Assembly: GCA_019459485.1 (NCBI GenBank)
Contig: JAIBEZ010000044.1
Span: 81,613 to 145,612, forward strand
Origin: Prolixibacteraceae bacterium
GTDB taxonomy: Bacteria > Bacteroidota > Bacteroidia > Bacteroidales > Prolixibacteraceae
Length of the DNA stretch: 64,000 nt
Reading direction: 5' to 3'
Shown: one piece after another, positions 53,053 through 61,025 of the stretch
How positions within the stretch are numbered: the first letter of the stretch is position 1
How the letters are laid out: every line of letters starts with the position of its first letter
Position numbers and translations under genes: made by a program
Notes under the pieces: generated by a model
Seen by the model: only the letters and a program-made list of their open reading frames with translations
Told to the model about the DNA's origin: nothing
Database searches by the model: none

Positions 53053-55065
53053 ATGGAACTACCAAATTTTGTAAAAAACGATCAATGGCTTGAACCTTTT
53101 GCGCCAACCATTATTTCGCGTTTAAATATTGCCAAAGAAAAAGAGCATGAAATCCTTCGGAACGTTAGTTTGTCGGAATTTTCGCAGGGGCATAAATGGT
53201 ACGGTTTACACAAAGTTGACAATCAGTGGATTGTTCGCGACTGGGCGCCAAATGCCACAGAGATATATCTGACAGGCGACTTTAATAACTGGAAGGAAAC
53301 TTCGGAATACGCAATGAAATCTGTCGGCAACGGGAATTGGGAATTAATTCTTCCTTCAGAAAAAATGAACCATGGCGATTTGTTTGCCCTTTCGATGTTT
53401 TGGGAAGGTGGGCATGGAAAGCGAATTCCTGCTTGGATAAATCGGGTAGTTCAGGATGAGCATACGAAAATTTTTAGCGCCCAGGTTTGGGCGCCTTCTG
53501 AAAACTATAAATGGAAGAAAGAAGCTTTTCGCAGATCGAACGAAGCGCCTTTGATTTACGAGGCGCACATTGGTATGGCCGGCGAAAACGAAAGGGTACA
53601 TACCTATAATGAATTCAGGACCGATATTTTACCGCGGATACAAAAGGCCGGATACAATACCATTCAATTAATGGCTATTCCGGAGCATCCTTACTACGGA
53701 AGTTTTGGCTACCACGTATCAGGTTTCTTTGCCCCGTCATCCAGATTTGGGACTCCGGAGGAATTAAAACAACTGGTGGATGAAGCGCATGGAATGGGGA
53801 TTTCAGTAATCATCGATTTGGTTCATTCACATGCCGTGAAAAATGAGGTGGAGGGATTGGGAAAATACGATGGTACCCGCTGGCAATTTTTTCATGAAGG
53901 AGCCAAAGGAGAGCATCCCGCCTGGGATTCGTATTGTTTCAACTATGGAAAGCCTGAAGTCATTCATTTTTTACTTTCAAATATTCGTTATTGGCTCGAA
54001 GAATTTAAATTTGATGGTTTCCGTTTCGACGGGGTGACCAGCATGTTGTATTTTGACCATGGTTTAGGCAAAGCATTTACCTGTTACGACGATTATTTTG
54101 ATGGTGGGCTCGATCAGGAAGCGTTTACCTATTTTATAATGGCAAACCGGCTGATACACGAAATAAATCCACATGCACTTTCTGTTGCCGAAGAAATGAG
54201 TGGTTTGCCAGGCCTTGCAACTCCCAATATTGACGGTGGGCTGGGTTTCGATTACCGCATGGCAATGGGAGTTCCTGACTTCTGGATCAAAACAATTAAG
54301 GAAGTTCCAGATGAACAATGGGACGTCGGAACCATCTTTCACGAACTTACTTCGAAACGATTGGATGAAAAGGTGGTGAGTTACGCCGAATCGCACGATC
54401 AGGCTTTGGTGGGCGATAAAACCATTATTTTCAGGCTGATTGACAAGGAAATGTATTTCAGTATGCGCAAGGATCAGCCAAATCTTGCAGTTGAACGTGG
54501 AATTGCATTGCATAAAATGATCAGACTGGCCACGCTTTCATGTGCAGGTGGCGCTTACCTGAACTTCATGGGAAATGAATTTGGCCATCCGGAATGGATT
54601 GATTTTCCACGTGAAGGAAATAACTGGTCGTACGAACATGCACGTAGGTTATGGAGTTTGGCCGACAATAAAAGCTTGCGTTATCACCTGCTTGCAGACT
54701 TTGACAGTGAAATGATTTCGTTCGCCAAAAAATCGAAATTGATTGAAAATCCTGAAGTAAATTGGTTGTACGATCACAAGGGAAATGAAATACTGGTATA
54801 TTCCAGGGGAAAATATTTGTTTGTTTTCAACTTTCATCCTTCCCAATCGTTCACTGACTACGGAATCCCGATGCATGCTTCCAAATACAAAATAGTTTTG
54901 GATACCGACGATGATCGCTTTGGCGGACAAAACAGAATTGACCGGCGAATGACCTATTTTACTGTTCCTGAAAGTGGCTTAACCAGTCAGCATTATTTGC
55001 GGTTATATCTTCCTGCCAGAACAGCCCTGGTTTTGGAGAAACAGGAATTCAAAAGAGTGAGGTAG
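53053..55065 (+). CDS. glgB: 1,4-alpha-glucan branching enzyme (GH13_8 type)
   Basis: 670 residues, the shorter eukaryotic-like form. N-terminal CBM48 (WIVRDWAPNATEIYLTGDFNNWKE), then a GH13 barrel: IIDLVHSHAVKN, FDGFRFDGVTSMLYFDHG with the nucleophile Asp, SVAEEMSG with the acid/base Glu, and SYAESHDQALVGDK with the transition-state Asp; C-terminal beta domain to LVLEKQEF. Forms alpha-1,6 branches in glycogen. First gene of the glycogen cluster (53-63.6 kb), all on the plus strand; its start may be preceded by its own promoter, as 66 bp of AT-rich DNA separate it from the sulfatase. Confidence 0.96.
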   Translation: MELPNFVKNDQWLEPFAPTIISRLNIAKEKEHEILRNVSLSEFSQGHKWYGLHKVDNQWIVRDWAPNATEIYLTGDFNNWKETSEYAMKSVGNGNWELILPSEKMNHGDLFALSMFWEGGHGKRIPAWINRVVQDEHTKIFSAQVWAPSENYKWKKEAFRRSNEAPLIYEAHIGMAGENERVHTYNEFRTDILPRIQKAGYNTIQLMAIPEHPYYGSFGYHVSGFFAPSSRFGTPEELKQLVDEAHGMGISVIIDLVHSHAVKNEVEGLGKYDGTRWQFFHEGAKGEHPAWDSYCFNYGKPEVIHFLLSNIRYWLEEFKFDGFRFDGVTSMLYFDHGLGKAFTCYDDYFDGGLDQEAFTYFIMANRLIHEINPHALSVAEEMSGLPGLATPNIDGGLGFDYRMAMGVPDFWIKTIKEVPDEQWDVGTIFHELTSKRLDEKVVSYAESHDQALVGDKTIIFRLIDKEMYFSMRKDQPNLAVERGIALHKMIRLATLSCAGGAYLNFMGNEFGHPEWIDFPREGNNWSYEHARRLWSLADNKSLRYHLLADFDSEMISFAKKSKLIENPEVNWLYDHKGNEILVYSRGKYLFVFNFHPSQSFTDYGIPMHASKYKIVLDTDDDRFGGQNRIDRRMTYFTVPESGLTSQHYLRLYLPARTALVLEKQEFKRVR

Positions 55066-55149
55066 GGGCTAAGGAAGGGTTTAAAATGTTGGAAGAGTTT
55101 GAAGGGTTAAATAGTAAATGGTAAATAGTTAAATGGTAAATTTTTGCTG

Positions 55150-56163
55150 ATGTCATTTTTTACTGAAATAAAAATTCCGGAGTTCCCATGGAAAATGGAT
55201 TATTCGAAGAGCATGATGTTCTTCGGCTCTTGCTTTTCGGAAAATATCGGTCAAAAATTGATTGATCTGAAATTTAATGTCGATTTAAATCCGTTCGGTA
55301 TTTTATACAATCCGGTTTCGATTGCCAATAGTTTGAAAATATTACTTGAAAAACGGGTTTTTAATGAGAATGATCTGTTTCAGGATCAGGGAATCTGGAA
55401 CAGTTTTTATCATCACAGCCGGTTCTCAGATACCGATAAGGACAAGGCGCTCGAAATGATCAATGACCGGATTGCCAAGTCCGGAGAATTTTTACTTAAG
55501 GCTGATTTTCTGGTAATCACTTTTGGTACTTCCAGGGTGTATGAATTGAAACAGTCAGGTCAGATCGTATCAAACTGCCACAAGGTGCCTGCAGCAAAAT
55601 TCAGGCAATATCGGTTAGGTGTGTATGAAATTACAGAGGCATACCGCGAATTATTGGAGGAACTTTGGAGATTTAACCCAAATTTAAAGGTGGTATTTAC
55701 CGTGAGTCCGATTCGGCACTGGAAAGATGGTGCAGTCGAAAATCAGGTCAGTAAAGCCACTTTATTGCTTGCCATCGACCGATTGTTAAGTGGGTTTGGT
55801 GATTCAAAATGCGGGTACTTTCCATCCTATGAAATTATGATGGATGAATTGCGTGACTACCGCTTCTATGCAGAGGATATGTTGCATATAAGTCCTGTTG
55901 CAATCGATTACATTTTTGATCGTTTTAGCAAGACGATTATTTCAAATGAGAGCATGAATGTGGCAAAAGATGTTGTTAAAATCCTGAAGGCTGTTCTGCA
56001 CCGTCCTGTACATTCTTTTTCAGATGAATACAAGAAATTTCTGTTGTATAACCTGGAGGAAATTATTAAATTAACAATTAATTTTCCGTATCTTAATTTT
56101 GCAAACGAGAAAATGTATCTGGAACAGAAGTTGACTGGTTTTCAGGAATCAAGGATGAATTAG
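55150..56163 (+). CDS. GSCFA-domain protein
   Basis: 337 residues from the ATG at 55150 (a TTG at 55144 is the alternative). FFGSCFSENIGQKLIDLKFNVDLNPFGILYNP is the GSCFA motif of PF08885; LVITFGTSRVYEL and FTVSPIRHWKDGAVENQVSKATLLLAIDRL add the catalytic-looking S/H/D positions of an SGNH-like esterase fold. Function not established. Its place between glgB and the debranching enzyme hints at a role on glycogen or an acylated glucan. Upstream 84 bp contain AAATGGTAAATAG-type repeats. Confidence 0.88.
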   Translation: MSFFTEIKIPEFPWKMDYSKSMMFFGSCFSENIGQKLIDLKFNVDLNPFGILYNPVSIANSLKILLEKRVFNENDLFQDQGIWNSFYHHSRFSDTDKDKALEMINDRIAKSGEFLLKADFLVITFGTSRVYELKQSGQIVSNCHKVPAAKFRQYRLGVYEITEAYRELLEELWRFNPNLKVVFTVSPIRHWKDGAVENQVSKATLLLAIDRLLSGFGDSKCGYFPSYEIMMDELRDYRFYAEDMLHISPVAIDYIFDRFSKTIISNESMNVAKDVVKILKAVLHRPVHSFSDEYKKFLLYNLEEIIKLTINFPYLNFANEKMYLEQKLTGFQESRMN

Positions 56164-56178
56164 TAAGCTTATAAAAGC

Positions 56179-56186
56179 TATTTTTG
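56179..56186 (+). promoter_or_regulatory. Putative -7 element (TATTTTTG) before the debranching enzyme
   Basis: TATTTTTG fits TAnnTTTG, 79 bp before the ATG at 56265; a short AAGCTT/AAGCT hairpin overlaps it. It could drive the debranching enzyme, glycosyltransferase and GH57 genes. Confidence 0.45.
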
Positions 56187-56264
56187 TAACGGCTTTATGC
56201 AATATTTCTTAAACACTAACTTTTCCGGAAGTTTTCGGATTAAAGACCCAAAAAGTCAGGAACT

Positions 56265-58211
56265 ATGAGTTATCTAAAATTTGATAAAAATCAATTGGTC
56301 AATCTGGAGTATTCGCTCCAGCGGGAGTTGCTTCGTTCGAACCGTGCCGGTTCATACATTAGCACAACCATTTCAGGATGTAATACGCGTAAATACCACG
56401 GTTTACTTGTTTGTCCGCTTGAAGAGCTGGACGGAGAGAAGCATGTGTTGCTTTCGTCGTTCGATGAAACAGTAGTCCAGCACGGATCTTCTTTTAACCT
56501 CGGAATTCATAAATATGAAGGAGACTATTACGAACCAAAAGGTCACAAGTACATTCGTGATTTTGATGTCGAAATAATTCCCCGAACCACATTCCGTGTT
56601 GGAGGAGTTGTATTGACCAAGGAACGTGTCCTGGTTGAAAAGGAGAAACAACTGCTCATTAAATATACGCTTGAAGAAGCTCATTCGCCTACTGTTTTAA
56701 GGTTTAGGCCATTTTTAGCGTTCCGCAATGTTCATCAACTGAGCAAAGCCAATATGTATGCGAATACCCGGTACACCGAAATAGAAAATGGCATTAAAAT
56801 ACAACTTTACGACGGCTATCCGTTTTTGCACATGCAATTTTCCAAGGAGATGGAATTTATAGCCGCTCCTGTCTGGCAAAATGGAATTGAATATCCCAAA
56901 GAGCAAAACAGGGGATACGAATTCAAAGAGGATCTTTTTGTGCCAGGGTATTTTGAATTACCCATCGAAAAAGGTGAAACGATCATTTTTTCAGCTTCAA
57001 CCATCGAAATTACAACCGGTTCACTCAAACAAAAATATACACGCGAGTTAAAAAAGCGAATACCCCGTGTAACTTTAATGGGAAATTTAACCAATGCAGC
57101 TCAGCAGTTTTTTGTTAAGAAGAACAGTCATACTGAAATACTTGCAGGATTCCCATGGTATGGGCAAATTTCCAGGCAAACCTTTATTTCTGCTCCCGGA
57201 TTGACCCTTGATTTAAATGACAAGGAAACATGCGAGAAGGTTTTGGATACCCAGCTTGAATACCTGAAAGATGGTCTGTTCCCTAAATTTCCGGGAAAGG
57301 CCGGAACTTTCTGTGATTCGATAGACGCTCCGTTGTGGTTTTTCTGGTCAGTTCAACAATATTACAGGTCAATTAAAGATCCCAAAAAAATATGGGCTAA
57401 ATACGGACCAGCCATGAAGTCTATTCTTTCAGCTTATAAACGTGGAACAGATTTCAATATCCGGATGCTTGAGAATGGACTGATTTACGGAAAAGTGGAG
57501 AATGTTGCATTGACCTGGATGGATTCGTATGTGGATGGAAAACCAGTTGTGCAAAGAGGAGGAATGCCGGTTGAAGTGAATGCACTTTGGTACAATGCCA
57601 TCAATTTAGCGCTTGAATTGGCAGAAGCCGAAGACGATACGGCATTCATCAATGAGTGGAAAGATTTGCCAACTTTAGTGGCGAAATCATTTGTTGAACT
57701 GTTTTGGAGTGAAAAACGGCAATACCTGGCCGACTGTATTGACGGAGATAACTACGATTGGTCAATCAGACCAAATATGCTGATTGCAGCCGCTCTTGAG
57801 TTTTCGCCTCTCGACCGTGAAAAACAAAAAGCAGTATTAAGTGCAGTAAAGCGCGAATTACTTACCCCACGCGGTTTAAGAACATTGTCGCCAAGGGATC
57901 AAAACTATCAGGGTTGTTATCAGGGTAATATATATGAACGTGAATTAACCATCCATCAGGGAACTGTATTTCCGTGGTTTGTTTCATTTTTTGTTGAAAC
58001 ATACCTGAAAATACACAAACGTGGTGGAGTGCCATTTGTGAAGAGAATAATTGAAGGATTTGAAGAAGAGATGACTGAGCACTGTATTGGCACCATATCT
58101 GAAATATACAATGGGAATCCGCCTCATAAAGGCAAAGGAGCAATATCTCAGGCATGGAGTGTTGCTGCATTGATTCGTGCAAATAAATTACTCGAGAATT
58201 GTGGAGAATAA
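56265..58211 (+). CDS. Glycogen debranching enzyme (amylo-alpha-1,6-glucosidase type)
   Basis: 648 residues. N-terminal GDE domain (ISTTISGCNTRKYHGLLVCPLEELDGEKHVLLSSFDETV) followed by the (alpha/alpha)6 GH133-like catalytic part: GFPWYGQISRQTFISAPGLTL, DSIDAPLWFFWSVQQYY, ENVALTWMDSYVDGKPVVQRGGMPVEVNALWYNAI and YNGNPPHKGKGAISQAWSVAALIR. Hydrolyses alpha-1,6 branches. Order debranching enzyme, GT4, GH57 recurs in Bacteroides (general knowledge). 24 bp to the next gene. Confidence 0.94.
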   Translation: MSYLKFDKNQLVNLEYSLQRELLRSNRAGSYISTTISGCNTRKYHGLLVCPLEELDGEKHVLLSSFDETVVQHGSSFNLGIHKYEGDYYEPKGHKYIRDFDVEIIPRTTFRVGGVVLTKERVLVEKEKQLLIKYTLEEAHSPTVLRFRPFLAFRNVHQLSKANMYANTRYTEIENGIKIQLYDGYPFLHMQFSKEMEFIAAPVWQNGIEYPKEQNRGYEFKEDLFVPGYFELPIEKGETIIFSASTIEITTGSLKQKYTRELKKRIPRVTLMGNLTNAAQQFFVKKNSHTEILAGFPWYGQISRQTFISAPGLTLDLNDKETCEKVLDTQLEYLKDGLFPKFPGKAGTFCDSIDAPLWFFWSVQQYYRSIKDPKKIWAKYGPAMKSILSAYKRGTDFNIRMLENGLIYGKVENVALTWMDSYVDGKPVVQRGGMPVEVNALWYNAINLALELAEAEDDTAFINEWKDLPTLVAKSFVELFWSEKRQYLADCIDGDNYDWSIRPNMLIAAALEFSPLDREKQKAVLSAVKRELLTPRGLRTLSPRDQNYQGCYQGNIYERELTIHQGTVFPWFVSFFVETYLKIHKRGGVPFVKRIIEGFEEEMTEHCIGTISEIYNGNPPHKGKGAISQAWSVAALIRANKLLENCGE

Positions 58212-58235
58212 AGTCAACTTTTTTAATTTGAATCT

Positions 58236-59528
58236 ATGAAGGTATTGATGTTTGGTTGGGAATTTCCGCCTCATATTTCGGGAGGTCTGGGTACCGCCTG
58301 TTTTGGGTTGACCAAAGGATTGGCCGAATTTGAAGATGTTAGTGTAATTTTTGTGGTACCAAAAGCTTATGGCGACGAAGATCAGTCGAGCATGAAACTT
58401 GTGGGTGCCAATGAAGTACCTGTAACCCGAAAGCAAATTCAATTTAGCAATCTTCAGTCGAAAATTGATTATTATGAAGTTGAATCCGGAATGATACCTT
58501 ATGTCGATCCCGAAGAGTTCTGGAAAATGACCACCAAAGTGGTTTCAGAAAAAACAAAATTCATAGAAACCAATTCGGAGGGAAAAATCAATTTCTCCGG
58601 AAGGTATGATCAAAATCTGTTTCAGGAAATATACAACTACTCAATAGTTGCTGAAGTAATTGCCCGCGACAACGAGTTTGATGTAATACATGCCCATGAC
58701 TGGCTGGCTTATCCTGCTGGTATTGCAGCCAAGCGAGCATCTGGGAAACCATTGGTAATACATGTTCATGCTACCGATTTCGACCGGAGTGGAGGAAGTG
58801 TAAACCCAACAGTTTATGCAATGGAAAAGGAAGGAATGGATGCTGCCGACCAAATCATTGCTGTTAGTAACATGACCCGAAACATAGTTATCGAAAAATA
58901 CAATATCAATCCTGATAAGGTTACAACGGTTTACAACGCAGTTGAACCACTATCGCAGGAAGAAAAAACAAAGCTCAAAAAAGGAGTAGATGAAAAGATT
59001 GTAACTTTTCTGGGGCGGATCACCATGCAAAAAGGGCCGGAATATTTTGTTGAGGCAGCAAACATGGTGCTGAAGAAAATGAACAACGTTCGCTTTGTAA
59101 TGGCCGGAAGCGGCGACATGATGAATGCGATGGTGAAACGGGCTGCCGAATTAAAAATTACCGATCGGTTCCATTTTACAGGATTTTTGAAAGGTGACGA
59201 TGTTTTTGATATGTTCCGGATGAGCGACGTATTCGTGATGCCATCCGTTTCGGAACCATTTGGGATCGTGCCTCTGGAAGCCATGCAATCAAACGTTCCT
59301 GTGATAATTTCTTATCAGTCGGGTGTTTCCGAAATTCTGAAATATGCCATTAAGATTGATTACTGGGATACCTACGCCATGGCCGATGCAATTTATGGCC
59401 TGATTAATTATCCGGCACTTCACAACATGTTCAAAGAACATGGAAAGGCCGAAGTTGACAGCCTCCTGTGGAAAAACTCAGCTAAAAATGTACGGGATAT
59501 TTATCTCAAAGCAATTGGAATTGAATAA
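58236..59528 (+). CDS. Glycosyltransferase family 4, glycogen synthase-like
   Basis: 430 residues. VLMFGWEFPPHISGGLGTACFGLTKGLAE is the GT-B N-terminus with the donor-contacting G-G-L-G loop of starch/glycogen synthases; DVIHAHDWLAYPAGIAAKRA, KIVTFLGRITMQKGPEYFVEAA and MPSVSEPFGIVPLEAMQSNVPVIIS (E-x7-E) follow. In the debranching enzyme/GT4/GH57 operon it is the probable glycogen synthase; since no glgC is present, the donor (UDP- or ADP-glucose) is open. Cytoplasmic; 18 bp before the GH57 gene. Confidence 0.9.
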   Translation: MKVLMFGWEFPPHISGGLGTACFGLTKGLAEFEDVSVIFVVPKAYGDEDQSSMKLVGANEVPVTRKQIQFSNLQSKIDYYEVESGMIPYVDPEEFWKMTTKVVSEKTKFIETNSEGKINFSGRYDQNLFQEIYNYSIVAEVIARDNEFDVIHAHDWLAYPAGIAAKRASGKPLVIHVHATDFDRSGGSVNPTVYAMEKEGMDAADQIIAVSNMTRNIVIEKYNINPDKVTTVYNAVEPLSQEEKTKLKKGVDEKIVTFLGRITMQKGPEYFVEAANMVLKKMNNVRFVMAGSGDMMNAMVKRAAELKITDRFHFTGFLKGDDVFDMFRMSDVFVMPSVSEPFGIVPLEAMQSNVPVIISYQSGVSEILKYAIKIDYWDTYAMADAIYGLINYPALHNMFKEHGKAEVDSLLWKNSAKNVRDIYLKAIGIE

Positions 59529-59546
59529 CAAGAAAAAACCATAGAT

Positions 59547-60905
59547 ATGAAGTCCATCTGTTTCTATTTCCAGGTTCACCAACCATTTCGTTACCGTCGT
59601 TATCGTTTCTTCGATATCGGTAATGATCATTACTATTACGATGATTATGCCAATGAATCAATTCTGCGCAAAGTTGCCGACCGCTGTTACCTGCCGGCCA
59701 ACAAAATGATGCTTGAACTGATTACAAAGCACAAGGGTAAATTCAAAATTGCCTATTCTATTTCAGGACTGGCACTCGAGCAGTTTGAATTGTATGCACC
59801 GGAAGTGCTCGATTCGTTCAAAGCTTTGGCAGATACCGGCCATGTTGAATTTTTGTCGGAAACCTATTCCCATTCTTTGGTTTCGATGAAAAACAATGAT
59901 CTTTTCAGGAAGCAGATACTGGAACATGACCGGCTGATCGAAAAATATTTTGGGCAGAAACCAACAGTTTTCAGAAATACCGAATTGATTTATTCGGATG
60001 AAATTGGTGAATTGATTGCTGACATGGGTTATAAAGCAATGGTAACTGAAGGGGCACGACACATTCTCGGCTGGAAATCGCCGAATTTTTTGTACGTCAA
60101 CGCGATAAATCCAAGGTTGAAAGTGCTGATGCGCAATTTTAAATTAAGCGACGACCTGGCTTTCCGCTTTTCAAATCAAGGGTGGAATGAATATCCGTTA
60201 ACTGCTGAAAAATATGTGGGATGGTTAAAAAGCATGGGTAAAGATGAAATATTCAACATTTTTCTCGATTACGAAACATTTGGCGAACACCAGTCTGCAG
60301 AAACCGGCATATTCAAGTTTATGGAGCAATTGCCTGATGTCGTTTTCAAAAATTCAAAGATAACATTTGCCACTCCTTCCGAAATCGCTGCTAATTTCCA
60401 GCCTGTTTCAATTGTTAGTGTTCAGGCTCCGATTTCTTGGGCTGACGAAGAACGTGACCTGTCGGCATGGCTGGGTAACGAACTTCAGGACGAGGCATTT
60501 AATAAGGTTTATGAACTGGCCGACCGTATGGGCAGGGTTACAGATAGTGCCATGATAAAAGACTGGAATTATTTGCAGGCCAGCGACCATTTTTATTACA
60601 TGTGTACTAAGTTCTTCTCTGATGGTGAAGTTCATAAGTATTTCAATCCATATGAAAGTCCATATGAAGCCTTTATCAATTATATGAATGTATTGAGCGA
60701 TTTCAAGTTAAGACTCAATACTTTTGCTCCTGAAAGCAAATCGCAACTGGAAATCGCAGGGTTAAATAAAATTCTGGAGGAAAAGGAAGCAAAACTTAAA
60801 AAATACGAGGCGGAAATTATTTCGTTGCAAACAAAACAAACTGCTATGCGTTCTGTAAGTTCAGTTAAAACTGTAAAAGAAAAATCCCCCGCTAAGAAAA
60901 AATAG
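59547..60905 (+). CDS. GH57-family alpha-amylase/glucanotransferase
   Basis: 452 residues. ICFYFQVHQPFRYRRYRFFDIG is GH57 region 1 (H-Q-P), VEFLSETYSHSL region 2, PTVFRNTELIYSDEIGELIADMGYKAMVTEGA region 3, and FLDYETFGEHQSAETGIFKFMEQLP region 4 with the Asp; the nucleophile Glu lies in the N-T-E-L segment. Acts on alpha-1,4 glucans. The C-terminus (KILEEKEAKLKKYEAEIISLQTK, then a basic tail) is a short coiled coil absent from most GH57 amylases and may mediate complex formation. No signal peptide, so cytoplasmic glycogen is the likely substrate. Confidence 0.93.
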   Translation: MKSICFYFQVHQPFRYRRYRFFDIGNDHYYYDDYANESILRKVADRCYLPANKMMLELITKHKGKFKIAYSISGLALEQFELYAPEVLDSFKALADTGHVEFLSETYSHSLVSMKNNDLFRKQILEHDRLIEKYFGQKPTVFRNTELIYSDEIGELIADMGYKAMVTEGARHILGWKSPNFLYVNAINPRLKVLMRNFKLSDDLAFRFSNQGWNEYPLTAEKYVGWLKSMGKDEIFNIFLDYETFGEHQSAETGIFKFMEQLPDVVFKNSKITFATPSEIAANFQPVSIVSVQAPISWADEERDLSAWLGNELQDEAFNKVYELADRMGRVTDSAMIKDWNYLQASDHFYYMCTKFFSDGEVHKYFNPYESPYEAFINYMNVLSDFKLRLNTFAPESKSQLEIAGLNKILEEKEAKLKKYEAEIISLQTKQTAMRSVSSVKTVKEKSPAKKK

Positions 60906-61025
60906 TAATAACCAGAATTTAACACCATTTTAACATTCCACTTTTCGAAGAAGTGTTTTTTTGATTTCTTTTGCATTTTGTAATTTTTACATTATTCAAT
61001 TGCATAAAGATAGAAGGAGGAGAAG

